44,064 nucleotides of DNA. It comes from Planctomycetota bacterium (GTDB lineage: Bacteria > Planctomycetota > SZUA-567 > H5-PLA8). The notes under the pieces are model-generated. The model did not search any database and was not told the DNA's origin. It saw nothing but the letters and a program-made list of their open reading frames with translations. The stretch spans positions 1 through 44,064 of the forward strand of contig JAPLOD010000705.1 of the NCBI GenBank assembly GCA_026692735.1, in the 5' to 3' direction. Made by a program: the position numbers and the translations under genes. Below, in pieces: positions 18,820 to 27,494 of this stretch; the first letter of the stretch is position 1; every line of letters starts with the position of its first letter.

Positions 18820-19443
18820 CTAGAGGGTCTCGAGTTGGAAGTTGAACGGGCGGCCGTCGAGTTCGCGGAGGCTGAACGTGCCGCGCGGCGGCTCATTGCC
18901 GCTGCCGCGCCGCAGTTCGCCGCTGCAACCGCTGAGCTTGAGCGGCCCGACGACGCCGATCTTGATATCGAGGTTGCAGTCCACGAAGCGGATAGGCGGG
19001 ATCTGGTCGTAGCGCAGCGACTGCAGCTTGCCAGTCTGCAGGAAGCCTTCGCTGACGGCGATGGCCGTGTCCGGCATGCCCCTGATCGTGATGCTCTGCA
19101 CCGCCGGCGGCCACGGCAGCAGGTCCATCTTGACGGTCATCTCCCTGGCCAGCAGCCCGGAGAAACTGGCGATGGGGTTCTTCTTCGGCCAGGAGAAGGA
19201 ATTGTGCCGCAGGTTGGTGACCACCATTTCGCCGGTCTTCCAGCGGAAGCTGATGGTGTCGAACTGCGCGCGCCCGGTCTGCAGGTGGGCGAGTTCGCGC
19301 CGAAGGAGTTCTTCGCCGCCGCCGGACTGGATGTAGCCGGCGAAGGCGGCGAGGACGCTGGCGATCCCCGCCAGGAACATCGCCAGGCCCTGCCAGGCGT
19401 GAACATAGTAGCGAATGGTCATCCGCCAATCCTGCAGTGTCAC
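18820..19443 (-). CDS. N-terminal part of AsmA-like envelope protein (TM anchor), ends at an in-frame TAG
   Basis: MTIRYYVHAWQGLAMFLAGIASVLAAFAGYIQSGGGEELL... then AsmA-like beta-rich sequence; ends FNFQLETL*. Confidence 0.65.
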   Translation of the reverse strand: MTLQDWRMTIRYYVHAWQGLAMFLAGIASVLAAFAGYIQSGGGEELLRRELAHLQTGRAQFDTISFRWKTGEMVVTNLRHNSFSWPKKNPIASFSGLLAREMTVKMDLLPWPPAVQSITIRGMPDTAIAVSEGFLQTGKLQSLRYDQIPPIRFVDCNLDIKIGVVGPLKLSGCSGELRRGSGNEPPRGTFSLRELDGRPFNFQLETL

Positions 19444-19473
19444 AGGTTTCTGGTTCCGCCGCCGGACCTGACC

Positions 19474-19565
19474 GGAAACTCGAAACCGAAAACCAATCCG
19501 CCGGGCATTGTGCCTTTTGCCGGGGCAGATGCAAGGGCAGCCTCATTGCGGATTGCGGATTGGGG
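19474..19565. repeat. Heptamer arrays F: GGAAACT CGAAACC GAAAACC, then ATTGCGG ATTGCGG ATTGGGG
   Basis: Direct reading at 19474-19494 and 19545-19565. Confidence 0.8.
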
Positions 19566-19582
19566 CATTGCCGAGCGAAAGA

Positions 19583-19660
19583 ACCACGAAGCACACGAAG
19601 AACACAAAGGGGATTATTCATCATGGCTTTTATCTTCGCGTCCTTCGTGATCTTCGTGGT
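19583..19660. repeat. Inverted repeat of period-9 direct repeats: (A)CCACGAAG CACACGAAG AACACAAAG ... CTTCGCGTC CTTCGTGAT CTTCGTGGT
   Basis: Left arm about 19583-19610, right arm about 19634-19660. ACCACGAAG and CTTCGTGGT are exact complements. Confidence 0.85.
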
Positions 19661-19685
19661 AAAGGGATCGGACGGAGGAACCTAT

Positions 19686-20141
19686 TCAGTAATCCTTGAC
19701 GCGGCCGGCGAGTTCCTTGGGAGGTTCGACCATGACACAGCCGTTGGCCGGGACGACTTCGATATAGCCCTTCAGAGCGGCGCCGTCTTCAACGCGGAGC
19801 ACGCGGGCTTTCAGCTTGCCCACCAACTGCGCGCCCGCGGCGATACGGGCCGTGTCATAGACGAGCGTGTCGCCCTTCAGGGAGCCCTTCAGAGTCAGGT
19901 TGGAGACCACCACGCGCTTCTGCACGACCAGCGCGCCCTTCTTCTCGATAGTCAGCGCGCCGCAGGTTTCCAGGGACACCGTCGCGGAATACTGTGTGAT
20001 CTTCTGGTCGGTGACTCTGATGGTGACATTGCAGTGGCGGCACACCACCGACTGCGCCGCCGGGCTTACCTCCTGGGCGGCGCTGCAATTCGGGCAGCGG
20101 ATGAGCCGCGGCCCGCTCTCTTTGCGGCCGAACAAAGCCAT
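19686..20141 (-). CDS. Bactofilin-like protein with N-terminal zinc-ribbon
   Basis: CPNCSAAQEVSPAAQSVVCRHC zinc-ribbon-like motif, then repetitive beta-helix KGSLKGDTLVYDTARIAAGAQLVGKLKARVLRVEDGAALKGYIEV. Confidence 0.75.
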   Translation of the reverse strand: MALFGRKESGPRLIRCPNCSAAQEVSPAAQSVVCRHCNVTIRVTDQKITQYSATVSLETCGALTIEKKGALVVQKRVVVSNLTLKGSLKGDTLVYDTARIAAGAQLVGKLKARVLRVEDGAALKGYIEVVPANGCVMVEPPKELAGRVKDY

Positions 20142-20150
20142 AGCACGTTC

Positions 20151-20243
20151 CTGGTTTCTGGTCTCTGGTTTCTGGTTCAGTACCGGCCCACCGGCACAAC
20201 GCCGCCCGCAGAACCAGAAACTGAAAACCAGAAACCAGAAACC
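20151..20243. repeat. Heptamer inverted pair G: CTGGTTT CTGGTCT CTGGTTT CTGGTTC ... ACCAGAA ACTGAAA ACCAGAA ACCAGAA
   Basis: Left arm 20151-20178, right arm 20213-20240; occupies almost all of the space between the two bactofilin genes. Confidence 0.95.
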
Positions 20244-20249
20244 ATCAGT

Positions 20250-20711
20250 TTAGTGCCTGCCGTTGCCGGCCAGGACCGGGATGGCCATGCGGGAGGCGAC
20301 CGCGGCCGGCAGGCCTTCCCTGGCGTGCGGCGTGACGCCCTTGATGGCATCCGGCCCGACGTTGACCTTGCCCACGAAGGTCGCGCCTTCGATGACGACG
20401 AGCTTGATGGCGGTCAGGTCGCCGCTGACGTTGCCGGTGGCTTCCAGCGTCACGCGGTCGGTGGCGGTGATGTTGCCCTTGACCCGGCCTTCAACCAGCA
20501 CCGCGCCGCCGTTGACCTCGGCGTTAAGCTGTCCGCTCTTGCCGACGTGGACCTTGCCCTTGGTGGTGACGGCGCCATCAATCTGGCCGTCCACGCGCAG
20601 TCCTTTCTCCACGGTGATCTCACCCTTGATCACCACATCATTGCCGATAACCGTTGCACATTCGGCCCCGACCACATGGTCCACCATGATAGAGCCTCCC
20701 GCTGCCTTCAT
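20250..20711 (-). CDS. Bactofilin (polymer-forming cytoskeletal protein)
   Basis: VIGNDVVIKGEITVEKGLRVDGQIDGAVTTKGKVHVGKSGQLNAEVNGGAVLVEGRVKGNITATDRVTLEATGNVSGDLTAIKLVVIEGATFVGKV. Confidence 0.9.
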   Translation of the reverse strand: MKAAGGSIMVDHVVGAECATVIGNDVVIKGEITVEKGLRVDGQIDGAVTTKGKVHVGKSGQLNAEVNGGAVLVEGRVKGNITATDRVTLEATGNVSGDLTAIKLVVIEGATFVGKVNVGPDAIKGVTPHAREGLPAAVASRMAIPVLAGNGRH

Positions 20712-20902
20712 GCAGCTTGTCCTCCCCCACTGAATTGTTGACGTTGTGGTCCAAGACAGCCTGGACCGACGGCTAGTGGATTATCGGCAATGCGGGGCAG
20801 CGCCTTGAGGGAAATTGCGGGCGTTTTTCAGGACAGGAAAGACGGGCGGCGCGCGGAGGCACGGACGGGCGAACAGCCGCCCGTCCGTGGCACCCGAGGC
20901 CC

Positions 20903-21706
20903 TCACACCAGGAACTGGCCGATGTACTTCTTCGTCAACAGGAGCAGCTTCTCGCGCATGACGCCGCGGGACCAGACCGGGCCGTGGGGTTCGATGGAGA
21001 GCCAGCCGTCGTAGTTGTGCTCATACAGGAACGCCATCACCTTGCCCCATTCGATGTCGCCCATCCCGGCTGCCGGCTGCGAGACGAGGTGGCCGTCCTT
21101 ATAGAGGTGCTCCTTGATGTGCACGTAGCCGATCTTGTGGCCGTAGCGCTGGACGACGGCAAGGTAATCGTCGCCGTGATGGCGCCAGTTGGCCGGATCG
21201 AACTTGATCTTCAGGTCGGGCACGTGTTCCCAGACGCGCTCGTAGGCTTCGAGACTGTCGAGGAAGCTCGCGCCGTGGACCGCGTAGAACGCGGGCTTGA
21301 GTCCGGCCTTCCGGATGCGCTTGAGAATCGGCGTGAAGACTTTGACGAACTCGGTCACCTTCCGTCCGATGGGTTCGCCGGGGATGTCGCCGGCGCCGGT
21401 GACGAGGACCTCGGCGCGGAGCGTCTTGGCGAAACCAATGGCGCGGTCGAGCATGGCATGGGCTTCCTTGCGCTCCTTGGCATCGGGCGAGAGATGGTTC
21501 CAGCCCCAGATGCCGAACATGCAGGCGCGGACGCCGTGCTTCTTGTGGATGGCGGCCATCTGGTTCACTGTGTCGGCGGTCAGGTCCCTGAAGCCGCCCC
21601 AGTAGTTGTACTCAAGGCCTTCAAAGCCGTGTTCTTTGGCGAAGCGCGAGTCGTTCTCGACGCTGGGCAGATCGTTGTCACCAATGAAGGCGAGTTTCAT
21701 GGGCAT
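20903..21706 (-). CDS. Sugar phosphate isomerase/epimerase (xylose-isomerase-like TIM barrel)
   Basis: MKLAFIGDNDLPSVENDSRFAKEHGFEGLEYN, IKFDPANWRHHGDDYLAVVQRYGHKIGYVHIKEHL, NYDGWLSIEPHGP. Confidence 0.85.
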   Translation of the reverse strand: MPMKLAFIGDNDLPSVENDSRFAKEHGFEGLEYNYWGGFRDLTADTVNQMAAIHKKHGVRACMFGIWGWNHLSPDAKERKEAHAMLDRAIGFAKTLRAEVLVTGAGDIPGEPIGRKVTEFVKVFTPILKRIRKAGLKPAFYAVHGASFLDSLEAYERVWEHVPDLKIKFDPANWRHHGDDYLAVVQRYGHKIGYVHIKEHLYKDGHLVSQPAAGMGDIEWGKVMAFLYEHNYDGWLSIEPHGPVWSRGVMREKLLLLTKKYIGQFLV

Positions 21707-21793
21707 GGCGTTCTCCTTTTTGAGTGTGGCTATAGACTATAGCCGCTGCCGCGCGGGGCGCCAGTGACGCGCGAACTTCTCGCGCGCTGGAGG

Positions 21794-24343
21794 TTATCTC
21801 GGCCCGGCCAGGTTCTTTAGCGTTGCCGTCCCGCCGGGGCCGGAAATCTTGCCGCCCACGGCGGCCGTCTGGAACGTGATGGTCGTCGCGCCGACGGTGA
21901 CGGTGATCTCGCTGCCGGTCTTCACCGTCGCGCGCGGGACGGAAGCGACGGAGGCATCCGTGGCGGTGAGGACGTGCAGGAAGAAGTCCACGTCGGAGGG
22001 CGCGGAGGGCGAGACTTCGATGCGGCATTCGGGCACAGGGCCGCTCGCGTTGCCGGCCGGCGGAAAGCTCTGGCCGCCGTACGCGTAGAGTTCCGCGCCC
22101 GAGCAGAGCTTGACCTGCGGCTTCTCGGGCAGAAGAGTCTGGATGAAGAGCCGCCCCTTGCCGTTGGTGACGGTCAGCTCCGGCGCCGTGCCTGTGGGCG
22201 GCTTCATGGCCTGCAAGAGCCAGGTCTTCTTGAGGTTCGGGTTCTTGCTCTTCACGCGGTCGAAGATGACAAAGGTGCCCGGCCGCAGGAAGACAATCTG
22301 GCGCGTGAAGGCGTCGAGTTTCTGGGGCGCATAGGCGCGCGTGCAATCGCCCGCGGCGTACATCCACGCGCCCGCGTCCTCATAGGCCAGCATCTCGCCG
22401 ATGTCGAGCAGCTTGCGGTTCTTCTGCCACGCGGCCACGTCCGCCACGCCGCCGTTGTGGCCGACGGGCGTGTTCAGCCACGGGTACGCCTGGCCGCCGT
22501 CGTTGGCGGCCTTGGGACACGCGCGGATGCCGTCGGGGAACTTCTCCGCCGGATCGTAGACCAGCATGGTGTTGTGGGCGATCGAACGGATGTAGTAGTT
22601 GCAGCAGTGGTTCGAGTTGAACGAGTCGTACACGCCGCCGTCGCCCGCGAGCTGTTCATGCCGGTAGATGAGGAAGTGGCCCACGTCGAGGTGCTGGTGC
22701 GCGGTGAACCGCGGACCGCACTTGAAGAAGAAGTACGTCGCGTCCGCGTCCCAGGAACTGCGCGCGTGCACGTAGCCCGGCCCGGGACTGAAGTGCGACA
22801 GCTTGAATTCTTTCAGGTTGCCCTTGGGCACGGTCGGGTCGTTCCAGAGGAAGTTCATGTAGGCGTACTGCGGTATCGAATTCGTCGGCACGAGATGGTT
22901 GTACGCGCTGGCCGCCTGGTGCGCCGGGTCGTTGCGGTAGTAATCCACCAGGATGCGCCGCGCAGCGAGGATCTTCTCGGAGAACCCGCCGTAGGTCCCG
23001 TAGCCGCCGTCGCCCATCGGGATGGGGCAGTTGACTTCATGAGGCTGCCCGCCGGGGAACATCTCGAACATGCTGGCGATCGCGCGATGGCTGAAGAACT
23101 TCGGCGCCAGAGCGTAGTAGTCCACGCCTTCGCACGCGCGGGCAACTTCACAGAAGACCAGCCATTCGTAGAGCCAGTAATGGACGTAGTGGCCTTCGGC
23201 CCAGCCGCCGCCGTCGCCGGCCATTTCGAGAGCGGGCACGGCGCGGGCACGGACATCGTCCTCGAGCTTCTTCAGGATATCGGCGGCGCGCGGGTTCTCA
23301 TACATCGTCGCGTAGCAGGCCAGGCCGATGCCCCAGTTCTTGTAGCCGTAGAAGCCGTTGTGGAAGACGTGCGTCTCCGAATCAACGTTCGAGTCCACGG
23401 TCTTGTTCATGTACTCATGGAACTTCGCGCGCTGCTCCGGCGTCCAGGCTTCATAGCACAGGTCGTACACGAGCGCGCACAGAGCCAGGTCGCCACCGAA
23501 CGGCACGTGGCCCGTCTTGATGGGGCCGTTGACGTAGTTCATCGCCAGAGCCACAGCCTTGGTGGCGAGCGCCGCGTCGTTCTTGACTGCCGACACCAGC
23601 GCCAGCGACGGCATCTTCAGAGAGTCGTCGAGCTCGCTGTTCGCCATCTCCTCCACCTTCTTGAACGCCGCCGCGCGCGCCGTCGCCAGGCCCTGCAGGT
23701 ACGCTTTGCTGCCAAACAAGCGCGGGTGTTCTTTGGGCACGGGGTGCCGCGCGCCGGCGGCCGGGGCCACGACCGTCTCCGGCTTCGCGGCCGTTTGCGT
23801 CTTGGAATCGGGCGGCGGCGTGGCCGGCGCGGCGGCTGGACGCGGTTTGGGCTTCTCGCCCAGATCCAGCTTCTTGCGCCAGGAGTCGTATTCGGCTTGC
23901 GCGGAGATGTCGCGCTGGTTGGCCTTCTCGATGAATGCGGCGGCGGCTTCCGGCGCTCCATCTGCGGCCAGCAGCGCTGCGGCGAGGCCGGCGGCCTTGC
24001 CGTCAGGAGCGGCACCGGTCTCGCTCAAGACCCGCAAGGCGCCGGCAAGCTGGCGGTTGTCAATGCTCTTCCATTTCAGGTCCAGGACCATGCCGCCACT
24101 GTCCGCCCGGAGCGTCTCTTTGGCCGCGTCCGCGCCGCGGAACGTGACCCTCTCAACGTTCTTCCCCGTGGGCCACGGCACGTCCTTCAGCGGACTCCTG
24201 GCGAGTCCCTGCGCGAGATGCTCGAAGCACGCGTTGCGCAGTTCGGTCAGCGCGGCGTCAGGCGCAGCAGCTCCGGCACGTCCTGGCGCGAGCGACAGGC
24301 AGAGGACCGATACGGCAACGAGAAGGCGGACGGGCCGGCGCAT
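21794..24343 (-). CDS. Heparinase II/III-like secreted protein
   Basis: 849 aa; signal peptide; EHPRLFGSKAYLQGL, GDGGWAEGHYVHYWLYEW, HARSSWDADATYFFFKCGPRFTAHQHLDVGHFLIYRHEQLAGDGG, RQIVFLRPGTFVIFDRV. Confidence 0.85.
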   Translation of the reverse strand: MRRPVRLLVAVSVLCLSLAPGRAGAAAPDAALTELRNACFEHLAQGLARSPLKDVPWPTGKNVERVTFRGADAAKETLRADSGGMVLDLKWKSIDNRQLAGALRVLSETGAAPDGKAAGLAAALLAADGAPEAAAAFIEKANQRDISAQAEYDSWRKKLDLGEKPKPRPAAAPATPPPDSKTQTAAKPETVVAPAAGARHPVPKEHPRLFGSKAYLQGLATARAAAFKKVEEMANSELDDSLKMPSLALVSAVKNDAALATKAVALAMNYVNGPIKTGHVPFGGDLALCALVYDLCYEAWTPEQRAKFHEYMNKTVDSNVDSETHVFHNGFYGYKNWGIGLACYATMYENPRAADILKKLEDDVRARAVPALEMAGDGGGWAEGHYVHYWLYEWLVFCEVARACEGVDYYALAPKFFSHRAIASMFEMFPGGQPHEVNCPIPMGDGGYGTYGGFSEKILAARRILVDYYRNDPAHQAASAYNHLVPTNSIPQYAYMNFLWNDPTVPKGNLKEFKLSHFSPGPGYVHARSSWDADATYFFFKCGPRFTAHQHLDVGHFLIYRHEQLAGDGGVYDSFNSNHCCNYYIRSIAHNTMLVYDPAEKFPDGIRACPKAANDGGQAYPWLNTPVGHNGGVADVAAWQKNRKLLDIGEMLAYEDAGAWMYAAGDCTRAYAPQKLDAFTRQIVFLRPGTFVIFDRVKSKNPNLKKTWLLQAMKPPTGTAPELTVTNGKGRLFIQTLLPEKPQVKLCSGAELYAYGGQSFPPAGNASGPVPECRIEVSPSAPSDVDFFLHVLTATDASVASVPRATVKTGSEITVTVGATTITFQTAAVGGKISGPGGTATLKNLAGPR

Positions 24344-24391
24344 GGGGAGGAATCGTACTGCTCATACGGGGGAGACACAAGGGGCCGGCGT

Positions 24392-24742
24392 TCAGGATGC
24401 GGCGGTCAGTTTTGCCAGGCTCTTCTGGTTGAGGAGGTCCATGCCGCCAAGGGTGACGGTGCATGGGAAGACGGTTTCCACGAGCGGGACGGCGGCCAGA
24501 TCCAGGCGCCGCGTATCCACGAACATCTCGCGCGCGCACTCCTCCAGTCCCCAGCGCTCCAGCGCGGCGATGACGATGTTGGGAAGCGGGATGCTTTTTT
24601 CGATGACGGGCTTGCTGACCAGAATCGCGGCACTGAGCTTGAAGGGCTTGCCGTCAGAGCTGACGCAATGCAGCAGCAACCGGAAGCCGGTGGTGAGGCC
24701 CTTGGGGGTCTGGTCGTCAAGCTTCTGGATGGTGAGTGTCAT
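24392..24742 (-). CDS. Hypothetical protein
   Basis: 116 aa from MTLTIQKLDDQTPKGLTTGFRLLLHCV; GGAGGG upstream. No family recognised. Confidence 0.5.
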   Translation of the reverse strand: MTLTIQKLDDQTPKGLTTGFRLLLHCVSSDGKPFKLSAAILVSKPVIEKSIPLPNIVIAALERWGLEECAREMFVDTRRLDLAAVPLVETVFPCTVTLGGMDLLNQKSLAKLTAAS

Positions 24743-24876
24743 CGCGGGAGCCCTCCTCACTCATAATCAACGCGGCGCAGGGGGGAATGTCAAGCGGCTC
24801 TGGGGGACGAACGCGGCGTCGGGACGGGGCAGTTGTTCGCCTGAACTGCGCTCCGGAAAGGCAATTGCTGTGGTCT

Positions 24877-24906
24877 GTCACCGAATTTTGTGTCACCGGA
24901 TTTTGG
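24877..24906. repeat. 15-bp tandem direct repeat GTCACCGAATTTTGT / GTCACCGGATTTTGG overlapping the stop of the HEPN-like gene
   Basis: Direct reading; 13/15 identical. Confidence 0.8.
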
Positions 24907-25354
24907 GCGGGGATGAGACACCGTGAACTGTCTGAAGATCCCGCTGCACGACTGTTGCCAAGTTCAGTACCCCATACTTCTGGAGTTCATCTCGGAGGTC
25001 CGTTGCGTTTCCATACTCGTCTTCTGCCTTGACTTGGGAAATGGCTGAAGCAAGGTGGTAATCGGCCTTTACTCGCGCCAATCTGAGGTTCTCCAACGCT
25101 TCCCCCAGTTCCTGTATTTTGGCGTCGCTTGAGCCCTTCAGGACCATCGGCAGCTTCTCATGAACGAGGTGATCTTTCTTCCGAGCCAACGAGACACTCT
25201 GAAGTAGTATGAGCGGCATCGTCTTCAGGAATTCCTCGCCTATCATCCAGTAGACCGCGTAGTACGATCGGCTGATAGACGACCGCCAGTCTGCTTCTCG
25301 TATGCCATTCCGCCAAAGGTCTTCCGCAGTATGCAGAAACTCGAGCGGCTGCAT
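24893..25354 (-). CDS. HEPN-like domain protein
   Basis: 153 aa; WRSSISRSYYAVYWMIGEEFL resembles the HEPN helix-1 pattern; ENLRLARVKADYHLASAIS contains R-x5-H. Confidence 0.6.
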   Translation of the reverse strand: MQPLEFLHTAEDLWRNGIREADWRSSISRSYYAVYWMIGEEFLKTMPLILLQSVSLARKKDHLVHEKLPMVLKGSSDAKIQELGEALENLRLARVKADYHLASAISQVKAEDEYGNATDLRDELQKYGVLNLATVVQRDLQTVHGVSSPPKIR

Positions 25355-25366
25355 GGGCCACGAGCC

Positions 25367-26095
25367 TCAGAGATCGCGCAACACTCCGACCAACGGGTAG
25401 ATTCTTGAACCTGATGACCGAAGCGGGGCAAAGAAGTCCTGTGTGGCGCGCCTGAACGCCTGGCGGTCCATGCCACATCTGACGGTGAACACGATTCTCT
25501 CGCCGCCCTCGCCCTCGTCCTCGGGACTGGTGATAAGCTCGACTGTGACCATCTCGGGGTTGTTGAAAGCCTTGACGAGTTGATCCTTGACCTGCGTGAA
25601 TTCATCCTCCAGCCCTTGGCGTTTCACGAAATCTTCCGCCTCGGAAGCGACATCAAATGTCGTCTGCGGGCTGGTTGAGAGCCACGACCCAAGAAGTCGG
25701 AGGGCCGCATCCAGATCAGCCTGTGGTGCCTGAAATGCCTCGGTGACCCAAAAACGCACCGCCAAAGATGGTTCCGCCTGGATTTCCCGACTGGCCCACG
25801 TTAGCGGCCAACTCGCCGGAATGTGAACTTGCTGCTCAGCCCAGCTTGCCTTGATCGGTTCGTTAACATTCCTCCTTGCCGCCAGGCGGGCCTCTGGGGC
25901 GCCCTGCTCGATCAGCACTTCGGTTGAACTCGCGGTGGTTCTGCTGCCCAAATGCGAAGGGATATCGGTTGGCGATGGAATCTTCTGAAAGCCAGCGTAT
26001 GCCCAATACTGCACGTCCGCCTGTTCTTTCGGCGTCCGCGGGGGCCGCGCGCGGGTAATATCCGAATGTCTTGGCAGCGCCACAGTATCTAACAT
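25367..26095 (-). CDS. Hypothetical protein, middle gene of three-gene cassette
   Basis: 242 aa ORF, 3 nt after the upstream gene stop and 12 nt before the HEPN-like gene. Confidence 0.65.
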   Translation of the reverse strand: MLDTVALPRHSDITRARPPRTPKEQADVQYWAYAGFQKIPSPTDIPSHLGSRTTASSTEVLIEQGAPEARLAARRNVNEPIKASWAEQQVHIPASWPLTWASREIQAEPSLAVRFWVTEAFQAPQADLDAALRLLGSWLSTSPQTTFDVASEAEDFVKRQGLEDEFTQVKDQLVKAFNNPEMVTVELITSPEDEGEGGERIVFTVRCGMDRQAFRRATQDFFAPLRSSGSRIYPLVGVLRDL

Positions 26096-26098
26096 GGA

Positions 26099-26752
26099 TC
26101 AGGTTCCTAAGCCCAGAACGGCGTTGATGCGCTCGCGGACTACCTGATAGTTATCGGCAAAACGGGAAAGGATCTCGACGGCTCTCTCCAGCTTCTTATC
26201 CGTGGGCAGGTCATAATTGCAGTTGGCGTTCACCAGCACGCCAGAACGTTCTTTCTGGTCCCCGCGCTTGACTGTACCGGCATCAACACGAAGGCGGAGA
26301 GCCCCGCCGACGAGGTCAAATAAGAACCTCAAGCCAATCGCCTTTGGGGCAAATCTTCCCTGCCACGAGTCATCCGGTTTCAGGAAGCGCTCTAGAAGCC
26401 GTCGTTCCGCCGATTCCGACGGAACGAACGCAGTGAAGTTGATGCCGACGGCCGTGTACCTCACGTGGGGTAACTCTGTGATGTATTTTGCGGCAATCTG
26501 GGGCGCTGGAGATTTTTCCGGTTGATCCCCTGGCTTGTTGTCTATCACCTGAAGTCTGCCGATCTCGACGGACATAATGAAGTCCTGACCGTTGTATTTC
26601 ACAACCGCGACGGGCGGTGTGCAGATGACTTCCGACGCCTTCCACTCCTTCGGAACGATGCTGCGGCTCTCAAGGAAGGCCGGATGCAGGATTGTCGGGT
26701 TGTGCCCTTCAGCGGCTACCACCGCAGAGGCGTTCAGGAATTCCAGTCCCAT
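26099..26752 (-). CDS. Hypothetical protein, first gene of three-gene cassette
   Basis: 217 aa; non-repetitive, protein-like sequence (NPTILHPAFLESRSIVPKEW...TPPVAVVKYNGQDFIMSVEIGRLQVID). Confidence 0.65.
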   Translation of the reverse strand: MGLEFLNASAVVAAEGHNPTILHPAFLESRSIVPKEWKASEVICTPPVAVVKYNGQDFIMSVEIGRLQVIDNKPGDQPEKSPAPQIAAKYITELPHVRYTAVGINFTAFVPSESAERRLLERFLKPDDSWQGRFAPKAIGLRFLFDLVGGALRLRVDAGTVKRGDQKERSGVLVNANCNYDLPTDKKLERAVEILSRFADNYQVVRERINAVLGLGT

Positions 26753-26926
26753 GATGACAGTCTACTATAGAAGGCGGCCGAAGTCATTCAAGGCGCATTC
26801 TTGCTGCTGGTTTTCGGTTGCGGGGTGGGGCGGTGTGTGGTAGGGTTGTGTTTGGGTCGTTTCGACACATATACAGCTCGGCTCGTCTCGACGAGACGAC
26901 GGGCGAAACCGGGCCGGCCCATCGCG

Positions 26927-26961
26927 GGTTTCAGGTTACAAGTTTCATGTTACAGGTTAAC
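26927..26961. repeat. Heptamer array J: GGTTTCA GGTTACA AGTTTCA TGTTACA GGTTAAC
   Basis: Direct reading, 5 units of period 7. Confidence 0.9.
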
Positions 26962-27000
26962 GGCACGGGATGCTTGTGAGCCCGCGCTCGTTACGGTGAG

Positions 27001-27015
27001 CAGGCAGGATGCCTG
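27001..27015. repeat. Hairpin CAGGC-AGGAT-GCCTG followed by CGCTAC
   Basis: Direct reading; same loop as at 33406. Confidence 0.8.
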
Positions 27016-27321
27016 CGCTACAGCCGGCTCTGAGCCGCGACCGTGAGGGAGCGGTTCCCGGACCGCTTGCTAACGCGCGCGGCTCGAAACAGCGCCGGCG
27101 GTACAAACATAGCATGGGCTGCCAGGCCATGAGGGGACTCGCGCGTGTGACACGAGTTCCTGACGACGTGCTACGGCGTATTTCGCGGGGGCGCTGCAGG
27201 GGAAGTGTTGCCATGCCACGAACAGCGAGAAGGCGGGTGGGGAATGCACGAAGCACATGATGTGCAGTCCTGGACAGCAAAAACGAACCGCCAAGACGCC
27301 AAGAACGCCAAGAAAAGAAAT

Positions 27322-27349
27322 GGTTACAGGTTTCAAGTTACAGGTTTCA
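27322..27349. repeat. Heptamer array K: GGTTACA GGTTTCA AGTTACA GGTTTCA
   Basis: Direct reading, 4 units of period 7. Confidence 0.9.
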
Positions 27350-27429
27350 GCGCCACGCGAGGAACAGCACGATGTGCGTTTCTGGACACAGGGGGCGAAG
27401 GGGAACACGGAAGAGCGGCGGGGATGACG

Positions 27430-27494
27430 CGGGCGAGACGCCCGCGCTACAGCCGGCAAGATGCCGGTGGTACAATGCCAGCGAGACGCCGGCG
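27430..27494. repeat. Three hairpins: GCGGGC-GAGAC-GCCCGC, GCCGGC-AAGAT-GCCGGT, GCCAGC-GAGAC-GCCGGC
   Basis: Direct reading at 27430-27446, 27453-27469 and 27478-27494. Confidence 0.85.

Noticed and set aside
17239-19650. 803-aa plus-strand ORF spanning both AsmA-like halves
   Set aside because: Shadow composition. It does cover the TAG site, but the minus-strand frame has the TM anchor and AsmA-like features.
21974-24766. 930-aa plus-strand ORF
   Set aside because: Antisense to the heparinase II/III-like gene; low-complexity Arg/Val/Gly-rich translation.
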